Source of the DNA: Oscillospiraceae bacterium
GTDB lineage: Bacteria > Bacillota > Clostridia > Oscillospirales > Acutalibacteraceae
NCBI GenBank assembly: GCA_015066175.1
Contig: SVOW01000001.1
Coordinates: 305,912-369,911, forward strand
Length of the DNA stretch: 64,000 bases
Direction: 5' to 3'
Shown here: positions 35,181 to 44,983 of the stretch, in pieces
Layout of the letters: the number at the start of each line of letters is the position of its first letter
Numbering within the stretch: the stretch's first letter is position 1
Translations under genes and position numbers: made by a program
The notes under the pieces: model-generated
What the model was told of the DNA's origin: nothing
Databases searched by the model: none
What the model saw: only the letters and a program-made list of their open reading frames with translations

Positions 35181-35420
35181 ATGAAATTAAGCAAATATAC
35201 AAAATTAATTCTGTTTATAGGTTCAGGGCTGATTACAGCAGCAATAACCACAAGTATAATCTGTGCACTTATTGCAGGAAAAGCAGGAAATTACTATGTA
35301 CTTATGAATTATTCAAAAGATTTCGCTGTGCTCTCGCGGCAATATGCAGGTCTGACTGCTCTTGGCTGTGCTGTAACAGAAATAATTTTACGTTCAGAAA
35401 AAGACAATAAGACGGAATAA
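35181..35420 (+). CDS. Small membrane protein with two transmembrane segments
   Basis: 79 residues, not recognised. Two hydrophobic helices are visible (about 10-31 and 52-69), the second closed by RSEKDNKTE. GAGAGGAAAG precedes the ATG, giving good support for translation. The gene is convergent with plsY; its stop codon abuts the plsY stop and its terminator stem lies over the plsY 3' end. No toxin-antitoxin features are evident. Confidence 0.62.
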   Translation: MKLSKYTKLILFIGSGLITAAITTSIICALIAGKAGNYYVLMNYSKDFAVLSRQYAGLTALGCAVTEIILRSEKDNKTE

Positions 35421-35440
35421 TCAGATTATTCCGTCTTTTT
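35411..35440 (+). terminator. Terminator overlapping the ends of both convergent genes
   Basis: GACGGAATAATC/GATTATTCCGTC hairpin plus T6, located across the stop codons of the small membrane protein and plsY. Confidence 0.8.
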
Positions 35441-36032
35441 TCATCTGTATAATATTCTCTTTGTGCCTTGAAACAACAATTGCACTCATTATGAGTGTTA
35501 CTGCAAATATACCCAACATCAAAGGCCATGTCATACCGCGTATGAGATTGACAAGAAGCACACCGAAAGGAATCATGGAAACTGCCACAACTGAGCCGAG
35601 ACCAACTTTCTTTTTGATGAGAATTGTGAGAATAAAAACTATTGCAAGAGGGATGAATGCAAATGGACACAATGCTGCTATTGTGCCGCCTGTTGCTGAC
35701 ACGCCTTTTCCGCCTTTGAAGCCGAAAAACGCAGGATAAATATGGCCGATTACCACAGAAAGACCTGCAAGATAAAGCATAAATACCGACAAACCTAATT
35801 TATGTGATATGACAGTAAGAAAAACAAAAGATTTTGCCATATCGAGTATGAGCACAACCACGCCTGCTGCTTTGCCGAAAACGCGGAAAGTGTTTGTCGC
35901 GCCTGCATTACCGCTGCCGTGTTCGCGGATGTCGGTTTTGTATTTCAACTTTGATACAATAAGACCAAAATTAAGGCAACCTACAAGGTAACCTCCCAGA
36001 ATGCAAATCAAAAAAACTACATATATGTTCAT
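35421..36032 (-). CDS. plsY: Glycerol-3-phosphate acyltransferase PlsY
   Basis: 203 residues, the family norm. It transfers the acyl group of acyl-phosphate to glycerol-3-phosphate, the first step of phospholipid synthesis. Motifs are GSGNAGATNTFR near 38-50, FGFKGGKGV near 100-108 and a later Gly-rich loop, with about five to seven membrane helices. AAAGGAA precedes the ATG. The last ~20 bases of the gene form part of the terminator of the convergent small membrane protein. Confidence 0.96.
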   Translation of the reverse strand: MNIYVVFLICILGGYLVGCLNFGLIVSKLKYKTDIREHGSGNAGATNTFRVFGKAAGVVVLILDMAKSFVFLTVISHKLGLSVFMLYLAGLSVVIGHIYPAFFGFKGGKGVSATGGTIAALCPFAFIPLAIVFILTILIKKKVGLGSVVAVSMIPFGVLLVNLIRGMTWPLMLGIFAVTLIMSAIVVSRHKENIIQMKKDGII

Positions 36033-36144
36033 AACATATTCCTTTGCTAAAAAATTTCTTTATATAGTGTACTATCATTTTATAGTTTTGTCAATATTCA
36101 TCACATTTATATGCATTTTTATATGCATTTTTTTCGCAATTTTC

Positions 36145-36173
36145 TTGTAAAAGACAAGCAGATGTGATATCAT
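36145..36173 (+). promoter_or_regulatory. Promoter for the GH95 operon
   Basis: TTGTAA, 17-base spacer, TATCAT. Contains the 13-mer also found at the GH92 promoter. Just upstream (36107-36132) ATATGCATTTTT occurs twice in tandem. Confidence 0.55.
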
Positions 36174-36206
36174 AATCTGTAGTATATATTTATAAGGAGA
36201 ATTCTT

Positions 36207-38507
36207 ATGATTATGAATGACAGTCACGTTTTATGGTACAACAAACCTGCCCCAACTTGGACATATTCTTTGCCTATCGGTAACGGCCATCTGGGTGCTA
36301 TGATTTACGGCGGAGATACAGAAGAAAAAATATCTCTCAACCATGATGAAATCTGGAGTGGTACACCACACTGCAATTATTTAAATAAAGGTCAGACAGA
36401 AGAAGACAGAAGCGAATATTTCTTCAAGGCAAGAGAATTGGTTTTTGAGGGAAAGAAATACAAAGCACAGGAGCTTCTTCAGGATAATTTCAACGGCGCA
36501 TGGTCACAGGCATATCTGCCTTTGGGTGACATCGATTTGGATTTCTTCCATGACGGAAAAATAACCGATTTCAGACGTGAACTGAATTTACAGACTGCTG
36601 TTGCATCAGTTTCCTGCAAAATCGGTGACGTGAAAATCGAAAGAGAATATATTGCATCTCATCCGAAAAATGCAATTATTATGAATTTTAAAAACGATGC
36701 TGCAAACGGCATTGATTTCGAACTTAAATTTGCTTCACATCTCAGGCACACAACCCGCTTTGAAAACGGCTATTTTATTATAGACGCTGAATGTCCCAAG
36801 AGAACAGACAACGATGCAGGTGAAACAACTGACAAATTCTATATTTATTCAGATGATGAAAAAGGTATTCTCTCACGTTCAATTGTAAAAGTTATTGACG
36901 CAGACGCTGCAGTTTCAGAAACTGATAACGGAATTCTCGTTGAAGGTTCAAAAAACACAGTTATCATTTTCTCTTGCGAAACAAGCTTCAATGGTTTTGA
37001 TAAACACCCTGAACGCGAAGGCAAGGAATACAAAAATGCCTGCCTTTCATATATAAACGACTGCGAAGGTTTAACTTACGAAGAACTGAAAGCAGAACAT
37101 ATCGCTGACCATCAGAAATTCTACAACAGAGTTTCTCTTGACCTTAACGGTGACGATAAAACTGCTGTTACAACAAAGGACAGACTCGAAAACTTCCTTG
37201 AAGACAAAAACGACAAAAACCTTTACACTCTCCTTTTCAACTACGGCAGATATCTTACAATTGCTTCTTCAAGAGCAGGCACACAGCCCACTAACCTTCA
37301 GGGCATATGGAATGACAGAGCTTGTCCTCCCTGGAACTCAAACTACACAATCAACATCAACACAGAAATGAACTACTGGCCCACACTTATGTGCAACCTT
37401 GAAGAAATGCACGAGCCTCTTATGAAGATGATTGAGGAATTATCTGATGCAGGCGTTAAAACTGCACAGGATTTCTACCACGCGAACGGATTTGTATGCC
37501 ATCACAACACAGACATCTGGAGAATGACTCATCCCGTTCCCGGCAATTCACAGTGGTCTTTCTGGCCCTTAAGTTCGGGTTGGTTCTGCCGCCATTTATT
37601 TGACCATTACGAATATACCGGCGACAAGAATTTCCTTAAAGAAAAAGCTTATCCCATTATGAAAAAGGCTGCTTTGTTCTACCTTGATGTTTTAGTGCCT
37701 GATGATGAAGGTTTCCTTATTCTTGCTCCTTCAACTTCACCTGAAAATGAATACCATTTCTCAGGTCATAAATGTTCAGTAAGTGAAACAACAACAATGA
37801 CAATGTCAATTATCCGTGAACTTTTCACTAACTGCGTTGACGCTTGTGAAATACTCGGCGAAGATGAAGAATTTGCAAAACTTCTTAAAAATAAAATTGA
37901 AAATCTTCTTCCTTTCAGAATCGGAAGCAAAGGTCAGCTTCTTGAATGGTATCTTGAAGAAAAAGACTGTGACCCCCATCACAGACATACTTCACATCTT
38001 TACGCTCTTCATCCTGCAAACCTTATTACAAAAGACGAAACCCCTGATTTGTTTGAAGCATGCAAAAAGAGCCTTGAATTCAGAGGCGACGACGGCACAG
38101 GCTGGAGCCTTGGCTGGAAAATCAACTTCTGGGCAAGACTTCTTGATGGCGACCATGCACTTATCCTCATAAACAATCAGTTAAGATTCAAAGACGATAC
38201 AAAAACTGTTTACAGAGGTGGCGGCACATATGCAAATATGTTTGACGCTCATCCGCCTTTCCAGATTGACGGCAACTTCGGTGCAACAAGCGGTATTGCA
38301 GAAATGCTTTTAAGAAGCATCAAAGATGATATTTACCTTCTTCCTGCACTTCCCTCATCATGGGAAAAAGGCTCAGTGAAAGGTCTTAAGGCAAAAAGCA
38401 ATGTAACAGTTGACATTGAATGGGAAAACGGAAAACTCAAAAACTACCACCTCGAAAATGCAAACGAAAACACACGCGTTTTCTATGACGGAAAAGAGGT
38501 AAAATAA
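36207..38507 (+). CDS. GH95 alpha-L-fucosidase
   Basis: 766 residues. GH95 enzymes are inverting alpha-1,2-L-fucosidases, with some alpha-L-galactosidases. The N-terminus (LPIGNGHLGAMIYGG, then DEIWSGTPH) is diagnostic. The (alpha/alpha)6 barrel carries NININTEMNYWP near 381-392, PSTSPENEY with the probable acid Glu near 512, HHRHTSHLYALHP, and QIDGNFGATSG with Asp near 687. Length is slightly below the 770-800 norm. No signal peptide, so it acts on imported fucosylated sugars in the cytosol. AAGGAG precedes the ATG. It heads a run with the ABC exporter pair and fhs. Confidence 0.95.
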   Translation: MIMNDSHVLWYNKPAPTWTYSLPIGNGHLGAMIYGGDTEEKISLNHDEIWSGTPHCNYLNKGQTEEDRSEYFFKARELVFEGKKYKAQELLQDNFNGAWSQAYLPLGDIDLDFFHDGKITDFRRELNLQTAVASVSCKIGDVKIEREYIASHPKNAIIMNFKNDAANGIDFELKFASHLRHTTRFENGYFIIDAECPKRTDNDAGETTDKFYIYSDDEKGILSRSIVKVIDADAAVSETDNGILVEGSKNTVIIFSCETSFNGFDKHPEREGKEYKNACLSYINDCEGLTYEELKAEHIADHQKFYNRVSLDLNGDDKTAVTTKDRLENFLEDKNDKNLYTLLFNYGRYLTIASSRAGTQPTNLQGIWNDRACPPWNSNYTININTEMNYWPTLMCNLEEMHEPLMKMIEELSDAGVKTAQDFYHANGFVCHHNTDIWRMTHPVPGNSQWSFWPLSSGWFCRHLFDHYEYTGDKNFLKEKAYPIMKKAALFYLDVLVPDDEGFLILAPSTSPENEYHFSGHKCSVSETTTMTMSIIRELFTNCVDACEILGEDEEFAKLLKNKIENLLPFRIGSKGQLLEWYLEEKDCDPHHRHTSHLYALHPANLITKDETPDLFEACKKSLEFRGDDGTGWSLGWKINFWARLLDGDHALILINNQLRFKDDTKTVYRGGGTYANMFDAHPPFQIDGNFGATSGIAEMLLRSIKDDIYLLPALPSSWEKGSVKGLKAKSNVTVDIEWENGKLKNYHLENANENTRVFYDGKEVK

Positions 38508-39209
38508 ATGATTTCTATTCAGGGCGTTACAAAAAAATACGGCAAATTTATTGCCAACAACGATATCGACTTTGTTGTGGAAGATTCGCAGATTGCAATT
38601 CTTTTAGGTCCTAACGGTGCAGGCAAATCAACTCTTATAAAATGCATTACAGGTCTTCTGCGTTTTGACGGCATAATTGAAATCGATGGTTTCAACAATA
38701 AATCTGTTGAAGCAAAACAACTGCTCGGCTACATTCCTGAAATGCCAGCAGTTTACGATATGCTCACAGTTGGTGAACATGTTGAATTTATAATGCGTGC
38801 TTACAAGTGCGAAGACAAAGCTTATGCCGAAAGCCTTCTTGAGAGGTTTGAAATGACCGACAAAATCAACAAGCTGGGCAAAGAGCTTTCAAAAGGTATG
38901 CAGCAGAAACTTTCCATTATCTGCGCACTTGCCCATAAACCGAAATGCATTATTTTCGACGAGCCCATGGTAGGCCTTGACCCACACGCCATAAAAGAAT
39001 TGAAAGAAATTTTTGTTGAGCTCAAAAATTCGGGGGCAAGCGTGCTTATCAGTACACATATGATTGACAGCGTTGAAGATTACTGGGACGTTGCAAACAT
39101 TATGATTAACGGCTCTTTCGTTGCAACAAAGAATAACAACTCAGAAGACAGTTCAAAGAGCCTTGAAGAAATGTTCTTTGAAATCACGGAGGGTAAAAAC
39201 AATGAATAG
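38508..39209 (+). CDS. ABC transporter ATP-binding protein
   Basis: 233 residues. Walker A GPNGAGKST near 33-41, signature LSKGMQQ near 127-133, and Walker B CIIFDEPMVGLD near 147-158. The set and spacing are those of CcmA/Nod-type efflux ATPases. The ATG follows the GH95 stop codon with no spacer, and the gene overlaps the permease by 8 bases. Translational coupling is likely. Presumed to drive the permease next door; the cargo is unknown. Confidence 0.93.
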   Translation: MISIQGVTKKYGKFIANNDIDFVVEDSQIAILLGPNGAGKSTLIKCITGLLRFDGIIEIDGFNNKSVEAKQLLGYIPEMPAVYDMLTVGEHVEFIMRAYKCEDKAYAESLLERFEMTDKINKLGKELSKGMQQKLSIICALAHKPKCIIFDEPMVGLDPHAIKELKEIFVELKNSGASVLISTHMIDSVEDYWDVANIMINGSFVATKNNNSEDSSKSLEEMFFEITEGKNNE

Positions 39210-40773
39210 CCCCCTTTTATACGTGCTTCTGACAAGGTTTAAAAATAAACTTATTTCAATTTTCAAAAAGCCGTCGCAACTGATTTTCATTCTTGTTGTG
39301 GTAGCAATGATGGGAGTAAGTATTTTTTCCGGCAATCAGGCAGGTGTGGCTTATTACGTGCGACCGATTGAAGAGCTTTACACAATCTGTATGGTGCTTT
39401 TCGGTGTATCCTTTGTGCTGACAGGCTTTAACGGCATTTCAAAAGGCGCAAGTATGTTTTCAATGAGCGATGTGAATTTCATCTTTTCATCGCCCATAAA
39501 ACCGATTCCTGCATTGATTTATGGTCTTGTGCAGCAGATGAGCACAAGTTTGTTGCTGGGAATTTTCATACTTTTCCAATACACAACTATACACACATAT
39601 TACGGCGTTGATTTCAGATTTCTGCTGACAGTGTTTCTTCTTTACGCTCTTGTGAGTTTCTGCGGACAGCTTACAGCAATGGTAATATATATTCTCACAA
39701 GCTCTGACGATAAAAAAAGAAGCACCGCAAAATGGACCTTTGCAGGACTTGTGACTGTATACGCTGCACTGATATTTTTCAGAGCAAAATCTGCAGGCGG
39801 AGAAATGCTCCCCGCAATTGTTGCACAAACATCTGAATTGCCTGCAATGCTTTTCCCCGTTTTCGGCTGGGGCAGAATGATTCTGGCAGGAATTTTCGCA
39901 GAAGAAATGAATCTGCTTTATCTTATTCTCGGCTCTGTGCTGATGGTGGCTTACATTGCCGTAATGGTAATTCTCGTGAAAGTGAATCAGACCGATTATT
40001 ACGAAGACGTGCTCAAAGCAACTGAAGCTTCTTTCAACGCAATCACTGCAAAAAAAGAGGGTATGGTCACAGAAGCAGTGCCACAGAATGTGAAAGTGGG
40101 CAAAACAGGAATCGGTCAGGGACACGGCTCACAGGTTTTCTATTACAAGCATCGCATTGAATCAAGACGTGCAAAATCTTTCATTTTTGATATAGCCACA
40201 CTCGTTTATATGGCGGTTATATGTGTTTTTGCATTTATTTTCAGGTCAATGGGCATTATGCCTGTGCTTATTATGGCAATTTATATGCAGTTGTTTTCAG
40301 TTGCACTCGGCAGATGGGTTAAGGAGTTGATTATGCCTTATGTCTACCTGATCCCTGAAAGCCCCATGAAAAAACTGTTCAACTGCCTTAAAGAAAGTTT
40401 TTTGAAAATCACATTGGAAGCAATTTTTCTCTTTGTGATAGTAGGTGCAATAATGAAATTACCGCCTGAAGAAATTGTGGGATGCATTCTTCTGAGAATT
40501 TCATGCGGAATACTTTTCACGGCAGTAAACCTTTTCAGCGAAAGATTTTTCGGCGGCATTCCCATCAAGGCAATTTCACTTATTCTTTATTTCCTGTTTG
40601 CAATGATTTTTGCAATACCGGCAATAATAACAGCAATTATGTTCTATAATTTCACACTTGTTCCCATATGGACAATTTACGTTTTCTCTGCTGTAGCAAA
40701 CATACTGTCATCAGTATTTGTTTTCTTCACAAGCAGAAACGTATTACAATATGCAGAACTTAATAACAGATAA
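39202..40773 (+). CDS. ABC exporter permease
   Basis: 523 residues from 39202 ([13 protein letters not shown]), chosen because GGAGGGT precedes it; the longer in-frame start lies within the ATPase gene. About 12-14 hydrophobic segments, and an interior [26 protein letters not shown] pattern known from putative ABC exporter proteins of Firmicutes (PF16962-like, from memory). Partner of the upstream ATPase. It has no relation to solute-binding-protein importers, so export of a lipid, peptide or drug is most likely. Confidence 0.82.
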   Translation: MNSPLLYVLLTRFKNKLISIFKKPSQLIFILVVVAMMGVSIFSGNQAGVAYYVRPIEELYTICMVLFGVSFVLTGFNGISKGASMFSMSDVNFIFSSPIKPIPALIYGLVQQMSTSLLLGIFILFQYTTIHTYYGVDFRFLLTVFLLYALVSFCGQLTAMVIYILTSSDDKKRSTAKWTFAGLVTVYAALIFFRAKSAGGEMLPAIVAQTSELPAMLFPVFGWGRMILAGIFAEEMNLLYLILGSVLMVAYIAVMVILVKVNQTDYYEDVLKATEASFNAITAKKEGMVTEAVPQNVKVGKTGIGQGHGSQVFYYKHRIESRRAKSFIFDIATLVYMAVICVFAFIFRSMGIMPVLIMAIYMQLFSVALGRWVKELIMPYVYLIPESPMKKLFNCLKESFLKITLEAIFLFVIVGAIMKLPPEEIVGCILLRISCGILFTAVNLFSERFFGGIPIKAISLILYFLFAMIFAIPAIITAIMFYNFTLVPIWTIYVFSAVANILSSVFVFFTSRNVLQYAELNNR

Positions 40774-40795
40774 TAAACAAACGGAGGAATTCAAA

Positions 40796-42463
40796 ATGCT
40801 TACAGACATCGAAATCGCACAAAGTGCGAAAATGGAACCAATCACAAAAATTGCAGAAAAGCTTGGTCTTGATGCTGACCTTATTGAGCCATATGGCAAA
40901 TATAAGGCAAAACTCCCAAAAGAACTTTTTGAAAAAATCAAGGATAACGAAGACGGCAAGCTTGTTCTCGTTACAGCTATCAACCCCACTCCTGCAGGTG
41001 AAGGCAAAACAACAACAAGCATTGGTCTCGGTCAGGCTATGCACAGAATCGGCAAAAACGCTGTTCTTGCATTGAGAGAGCCTTCTCTCGGACCTGTTTT
41101 CGGCGTTAAAGGCGGTGCTGCAGGCGGCGGATATGCTCAGGTTGTGCCTATGGAAGATATTAACCTCCATTTCACAGGCGATATGCACGCTATCACATCA
41201 GCAAACAACCTTCTCTGCGCTGCAATTGACAACCACCTTCAGCAGGGAAACGAGCTTGGCATTGACCAGAGAAGAATTCTCTTCAAACGTTGCCTTGACA
41301 TCAACGACAGAGCACTGAGATTCGTAAACGTAGGTCTCGGCGGCAAAGTTAACGGTATCCCCCGCGAAGACGGTTTCATTATCACAGTTGCAAGTGAAAT
41401 CATGGCTATTCTCTGCCTTGCTGATGATATTTTTGATTTGAAATACAGACTTGGCAATATTCTTGTTGCTTACAAATACGACAATTCACCCGTTTATGCA
41501 CGCGATATCGGTGTTCATGGTGCAATGGCTGTGCTTCTTAAAGAAGCAATCAACCCCAACCTTGTACAGACACTTGAAAACACTCCTGCAATTATCCACG
41601 GCGGACCTTTCGCAAACATTGCACATGGCTGCAACTCAGTAAGAGCTACAAAATACGCTATCAAATTAGGCGACTACTGCATTACAGAAGCAGGCTTCGG
41701 CTCTGACCTTGGCGCAGAAAAATTCCTTGATATCAAGTGCCGTTTTGCAGGACTTAAACCTGACTGTATCGTGCTTGTTGCAACAGTGAGAGCACTTAAA
41801 TACAACGGCGGCATCAAGAAAGAAAACCTTGCTGAAGAAAATGTTGAAGCACTCAAAAAAGGCATCGTAAACCTTGAAAAACACATCGAAAATATGCTTT
41901 CATACGGTGTGCCCCTTGTTGTTGCTATCAACCGTTTCCATACAGATAGCGTTGAAGAATTGGCAGTTATTGAAGAATGCTGTAAGAAACATGGTTGCGA
42001 TTTTGCACTCAGCGAAGTATTCGCAAAAGGCGGCGAAGGCGGAATCGAACTTGCAGAAAAAGTTATTGCTGCCTGCGAAAAAGAAAATAACTTCCACTTC
42101 CTTTATGACGAAAAGAAACCTCTTAAAGAGAAAATCGAAACAATCGCAAAAAATATCTACGGTGCTGACGGCGTAGTTTACACTGCAAACGCAGACAAGA
42201 ATCTTGCGGAAATCACAAAACTGGGCTTTGAAGAAATCCCCGTTTGCGTTGCTAAAACTCCCCTTTCACTTACAGATGACCCTGCAAAACTCGGCAGACC
42301 TGAAAACTTCACAATCACAGTTAAAGAAGTTAAGCTCTCTGCAGGTGCAGGCTTTGCAGTAGTGCTTACAGGCGACATTATGACAATGCCCGGTCTTCCC
42401 AAGAAACCTGCTGCAATGATTATCGACATCGACGAAAACGGCAACACAGTAGGTCTTTCATAA
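40796..42463 (+). CDS. fhs: Formate-tetrahydrofolate ligase
   Basis: 555 residues, the standard length. It makes 10-formyl-THF from formate, THF and ATP in the cytosol. The P-loop [17 protein letters not shown] near 66 and the [15 protein letters not shown] segment are diagnostic. ACGGAGG lies before the ATG at 40796, which rules out the longer in-frame start at 40718. The enzyme is an anaerobe hallmark for one-carbon metabolism; it alone does not show acetogenesis. Together with the THF riboswitch it indicates active folate metabolism. Confidence 0.97.
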   Translation: MLTDIEIAQSAKMEPITKIAEKLGLDADLIEPYGKYKAKLPKELFEKIKDNEDGKLVLVTAINPTPAGEGKTTTSIGLGQAMHRIGKNAVLALREPSLGPVFGVKGGAAGGGYAQVVPMEDINLHFTGDMHAITSANNLLCAAIDNHLQQGNELGIDQRRILFKRCLDINDRALRFVNVGLGGKVNGIPREDGFIITVASEIMAILCLADDIFDLKYRLGNILVAYKYDNSPVYARDIGVHGAMAVLLKEAINPNLVQTLENTPAIIHGGPFANIAHGCNSVRATKYAIKLGDYCITEAGFGSDLGAEKFLDIKCRFAGLKPDCIVLVATVRALKYNGGIKKENLAEENVEALKKGIVNLEKHIENMLSYGVPLVVAINRFHTDSVEELAVIEECCKKHGCDFALSEVFAKGGEGGIELAEKVIAACEKENNFHFLYDEKKPLKEKIETIAKNIYGADGVVYTANADKNLAEITKLGFEEIPVCVAKTPLSLTDDPAKLGRPENFTITVKEVKLSAGAGFAVVLTGDIMTMPGLPKKPAAMIIDIDENGNTVGLS

Positions 42464-42489
42464 GTTAAGTTTTGCAGATTAATAAAAAC

Positions 42490-42526
42490 CGAACCCCACG
42501 GATTTCAAAATTTCCGTGGGGTTTGT
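42490..42526 (+). terminator. Terminator after fhs
   Basis: AACCCCACGGA/TCCGTGGGGTT hairpin with T-rich tail. Confidence 0.82.
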
Positions 42527-42547
42527 TATGTTCACATTCAAATAAAA

Positions 42548-43411
42548 TTATACAGTTATCCACATTGCAGGGCGGATTCCCTGATAACAATTTACACCCA
42601 AACCGGGTCCGTTTCCGCCAAACTTTCCGCTACTGTAAATCATAAGTGCACCACATCCATAATAGCCGGGTGAGCGAAGAAACCAGTGCCCGTATCCTTC
42701 CTCTTCTTCAGATGAAAAAGCATAACTATGTGCACGTTTCCATTCATTTCGCTCATCTTCTGTACATTCTGTCAACTTACACATCTTTTCTTTTTCTGAA
42801 GAAAAATACTCATCTGCTTCCTCCATACTTAACAGAAAAACCTTATCCTGAGTATCATTGCCCGGATCTACTTCAGGTTCTGGACCAACATCTGCAGTTA
42901 CCGTTACAGTGGGAATCATTGATTCTTCTTTATCTGTAAATGATGAATCAATAAAATCATTATTCAGCCAACTTCTTAATGCACAATCTTCCCATGTTAT
43001 TGCTTCGTATTCAGTATGATACTGTCTGAAATCAAGAATGTATCTGCTGATCACAAAAATTTTTCCATCCTGTTTGTCAAGCACAATCCATTCGATTGGT
43101 TCTTTGCCGTTTGAAGTATCACCGTCCTGCTCATATGAGCCGAAATTTATATAATCGCCTACTTCTGTATTTTTCAGGTCAATTTTTTCAGGTAACAATT
43201 CATTTTCAACATTCTTATCTTCAAAAAGTTTAGGTATATAAATTACACCAAGCACAATCACAGCAACCAACAAAACTGCGACTACTGCAATAATAATTTT
43301 CTTTGATGATTTTTTAGTTTGTGTTGGCTTCTGTGCAAACTGACATCCGCAATATTTGCAGAATTTTGAGCCATCAGGATTTTCTTTTTTACATTTGGGA
43401 CATTTAATCAT
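42548..43411 (-). CDS. Zinc-ribbon membrane protein with DUF6273 domain
   Basis: 287 residues from the ATG at 43411 (MIKCPKCKKENPDG) with AAAGGAG upstream; the long in-frame extension to 43582 has no site. A cytosolic zinc ribbon (CPKC...CKYCG, about 4-22) is joined by a Lys-rich stretch to one transmembrane helix (about 38-59), then an extracytoplasmic DUF6273 domain (INFGSYEQDG, WIVLDKQDGKIFVIS, LRSWLNNDF and a final CYQGIRPAMWI). The DUF6273 domain is found in many Clostridial surface proteins, with formylglycine-generating-enzyme-like features. Function unknown; monocistronic. Confidence 0.83.
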   Translation of the reverse strand: MIKCPKCKKENPDGSKFCKYCGCQFAQKPTQTKKSSKKIIIAVVAVLLVAVIVLGVIYIPKLFEDKNVENELLPEKIDLKNTEVGDYINFGSYEQDGDTSNGKEPIEWIVLDKQDGKIFVISRYILDFRQYHTEYEAITWEDCALRSWLNNDFIDSSFTDKEESMIPTVTVTADVGPEPEVDPGNDTQDKVFLLSMEEADEYFSSEKEKMCKLTECTEDERNEWKRAHSYAFSSEEEEGYGHWFLRSPGYYGCGALMIYSSGKFGGNGPGLGVNCYQGIRPAMWITV

Positions 43412-43611
43412 CTGTACATCTCCTTTTTTCTTTATGAGTATATTATACAACTTTTTTATAAATCTGCAAGCATTTGTAAAAAATGAAGATTTTTTTGCAA
43501 AAAACGATAAGACAAATTTTTCATTTTGATTTATTTTGATAAGCAAAATTTGAAAAACTTTGAGTATTTTCCCCAACCCCAAAAAATAGTTGATTTTCTT
43601 TTAAAAAGTTA

Positions 43612-43640
43612 TTGAGTTTTCTGCAGTAAGACGTTATAAT
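43612..43640 (+). promoter_or_regulatory. Sigma-A promoter for the GH109 gene
   Basis: TTGAGT, 17-base spacer, TATAAT, 35 bases before the ATG. Confidence 0.7.
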
Positions 43641-43674
43641 ATAGGTGTTATTTTAAATCAACGGAGGAGAAATT

Positions 43675-44928
43675 ATGTTAGAAACAGTAAGACTCGGTGT
43701 TATCGGTCTCGGCGGCAGAGGTCAGGGAAACTTGAGAGAATTCCTTGAATGCGATGGTGTCAAGGTTATCGCCGTATGTGATAAATATCAGGACAGAGCC
43801 GAAAGAGGCGTAGAAATCGTCAAAGAAAAAACAGGCGAAGAACCTGCTTTGTATCTCAACTACAAAGAGCTTCTCGCAAGAGACGATATTGACGCTGTTG
43901 TATGCTTCACAACATGGATTACTCACGCAAGAATCGCTACTGACGCAATGCGTGCAGGCAAACACGTTGCTATGGAAGTTGGCGGTGCTGCAAGCATCGA
44001 AGAATGCTGGCAGATGGTAAGAGCAAGCGAAGAAACAGGCAAATTCTGTATGCTCCTTGAAAACTGCTGCTACGACAGAAACGAAATGGCACTTTTCAAT
44101 ATGGTAAAAAAAGGTCTTTTCGGCGAAATTATACATATGCAGGGCGGCTATCAGCACGATCTTCGTGACGAAATCTGCCTCGGCAGAGAAAACCGTCACG
44201 GAAGACTTTTCAACTTCCAGCACAGAAATGGTGAGCTTTACCCCACACATCAGCTTGGTCCTATCTCAAAGGTTCTCGGCATCAACAGAGGCAACAGATA
44301 TATCGCCCTTTCTTCTTTCGCTACAAAATCAAGAGGTCTTAACATCTGGATGAAAGAAAACAAAGGCGAAGATTATGATATCGCTGATTATCCCTTTAAT
44401 CAGGGCGATATTGTAACAACAGTTATCAAATGTGCAGACGGTCAGACAGTTGTTCTCACTCATGACTGCTCACTTCCCAGAAACTATTCAAGAGGCTACA
44501 GAATTCAGGGCACAAAAGGTCTTTACATGGAAGACGGCGATTCACTTTTCATCGAAGGTCTTACATCTCACGATCACAGCGACTGGACTCATCCTGCTGA
44601 AGAATTTGAAAAATATCGTGAAAAATTCGAGCATCCTCTCTGGAAAAAATACAGCGAAGACGGCATCCGCGAAGGCGGACACGGCGGCATGGACTACCTT
44701 GTTTTCAGTGCATTTGTTGAAAGCGTAAAGGTTGGCGAAAAGCCCCCCATCGACGTTTACGATGCTGCAACATGGATGGCAGTTACTTGCCTTTCAGAGC
44801 AGTCAATCGCAATCGGTGGCGCTCCTGTTCCCTTCCCTGATTTCACAAACGGAATGTGGATTGACCGCGAACCCTACCGCAGAGGCATCTTCTGCCTTGA
44901 TGAAGTCTGCGAAGATTTCTTTGAATAA
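43675..44928 (+). CDS. GH109 NAD-dependent alpha-N-acetylgalactosaminidase
   Basis: 417 residues. A Gfo/Idh/MocA Rossmann domain (GVIGLGGRGQGN) holds the NAD cofactor used in the oxidation-elimination mechanism of GH109. GH109 identity rests on several long matches to the Elizabethkingia enzyme as I recall it: ENCCY near 143, GGYQHDLRD, RNGELYPTH with the active-site Tyr and His, INRGNRY, QGDIVTT, GHGGMDY and DVYDAATW. Family members remove terminal alpha-GalNAc, including blood-group A. No signal peptide, so cytosolic. GGAGGAG site and strong promoter. Activity of clostridial members is not shown by sequence. Confidence 0.9.
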   Translation: MLETVRLGVIGLGGRGQGNLREFLECDGVKVIAVCDKYQDRAERGVEIVKEKTGEEPALYLNYKELLARDDIDAVVCFTTWITHARIATDAMRAGKHVAMEVGGAASIEECWQMVRASEETGKFCMLLENCCYDRNEMALFNMVKKGLFGEIIHMQGGYQHDLRDEICLGRENRHGRLFNFQHRNGELYPTHQLGPISKVLGINRGNRYIALSSFATKSRGLNIWMKENKGEDYDIADYPFNQGDIVTTVIKCADGQTVVLTHDCSLPRNYSRGYRIQGTKGLYMEDGDSLFIEGLTSHDHSDWTHPAEEFEKYREKFEHPLWKKYSEDGIREGGHGGMDYLVFSAFVESVKVGEKPPIDVYDAATWMAVTCLSEQSIAIGGAPVPFPDFTNGMWIDREPYRRGIFCLDEVCEDFFE

Positions 44929-44941
44929 TAACAACGCAAAA

Positions 44942-44983
44942 AACAGCCGACGGAGTTTCTGCTCTATCGGCTGTTAATTTTTT
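44942..44983. terminator. Terminator between GH109 and the convergent GH127 operon
   Basis: AACAGCCGA/TCGGCTGTT stem with an internal GGAG/CTCT extension and AAT7 on the plus strand. Confidence 0.8.

Noticed and set aside
43675..44928. Inositol or sugar dehydrogenase
   Set aside because: The generic Gfo/Idh reading is superseded by GH109-specific motifs (LYPTH, GGYQHDLR, INRGNR, GHGGMDY).
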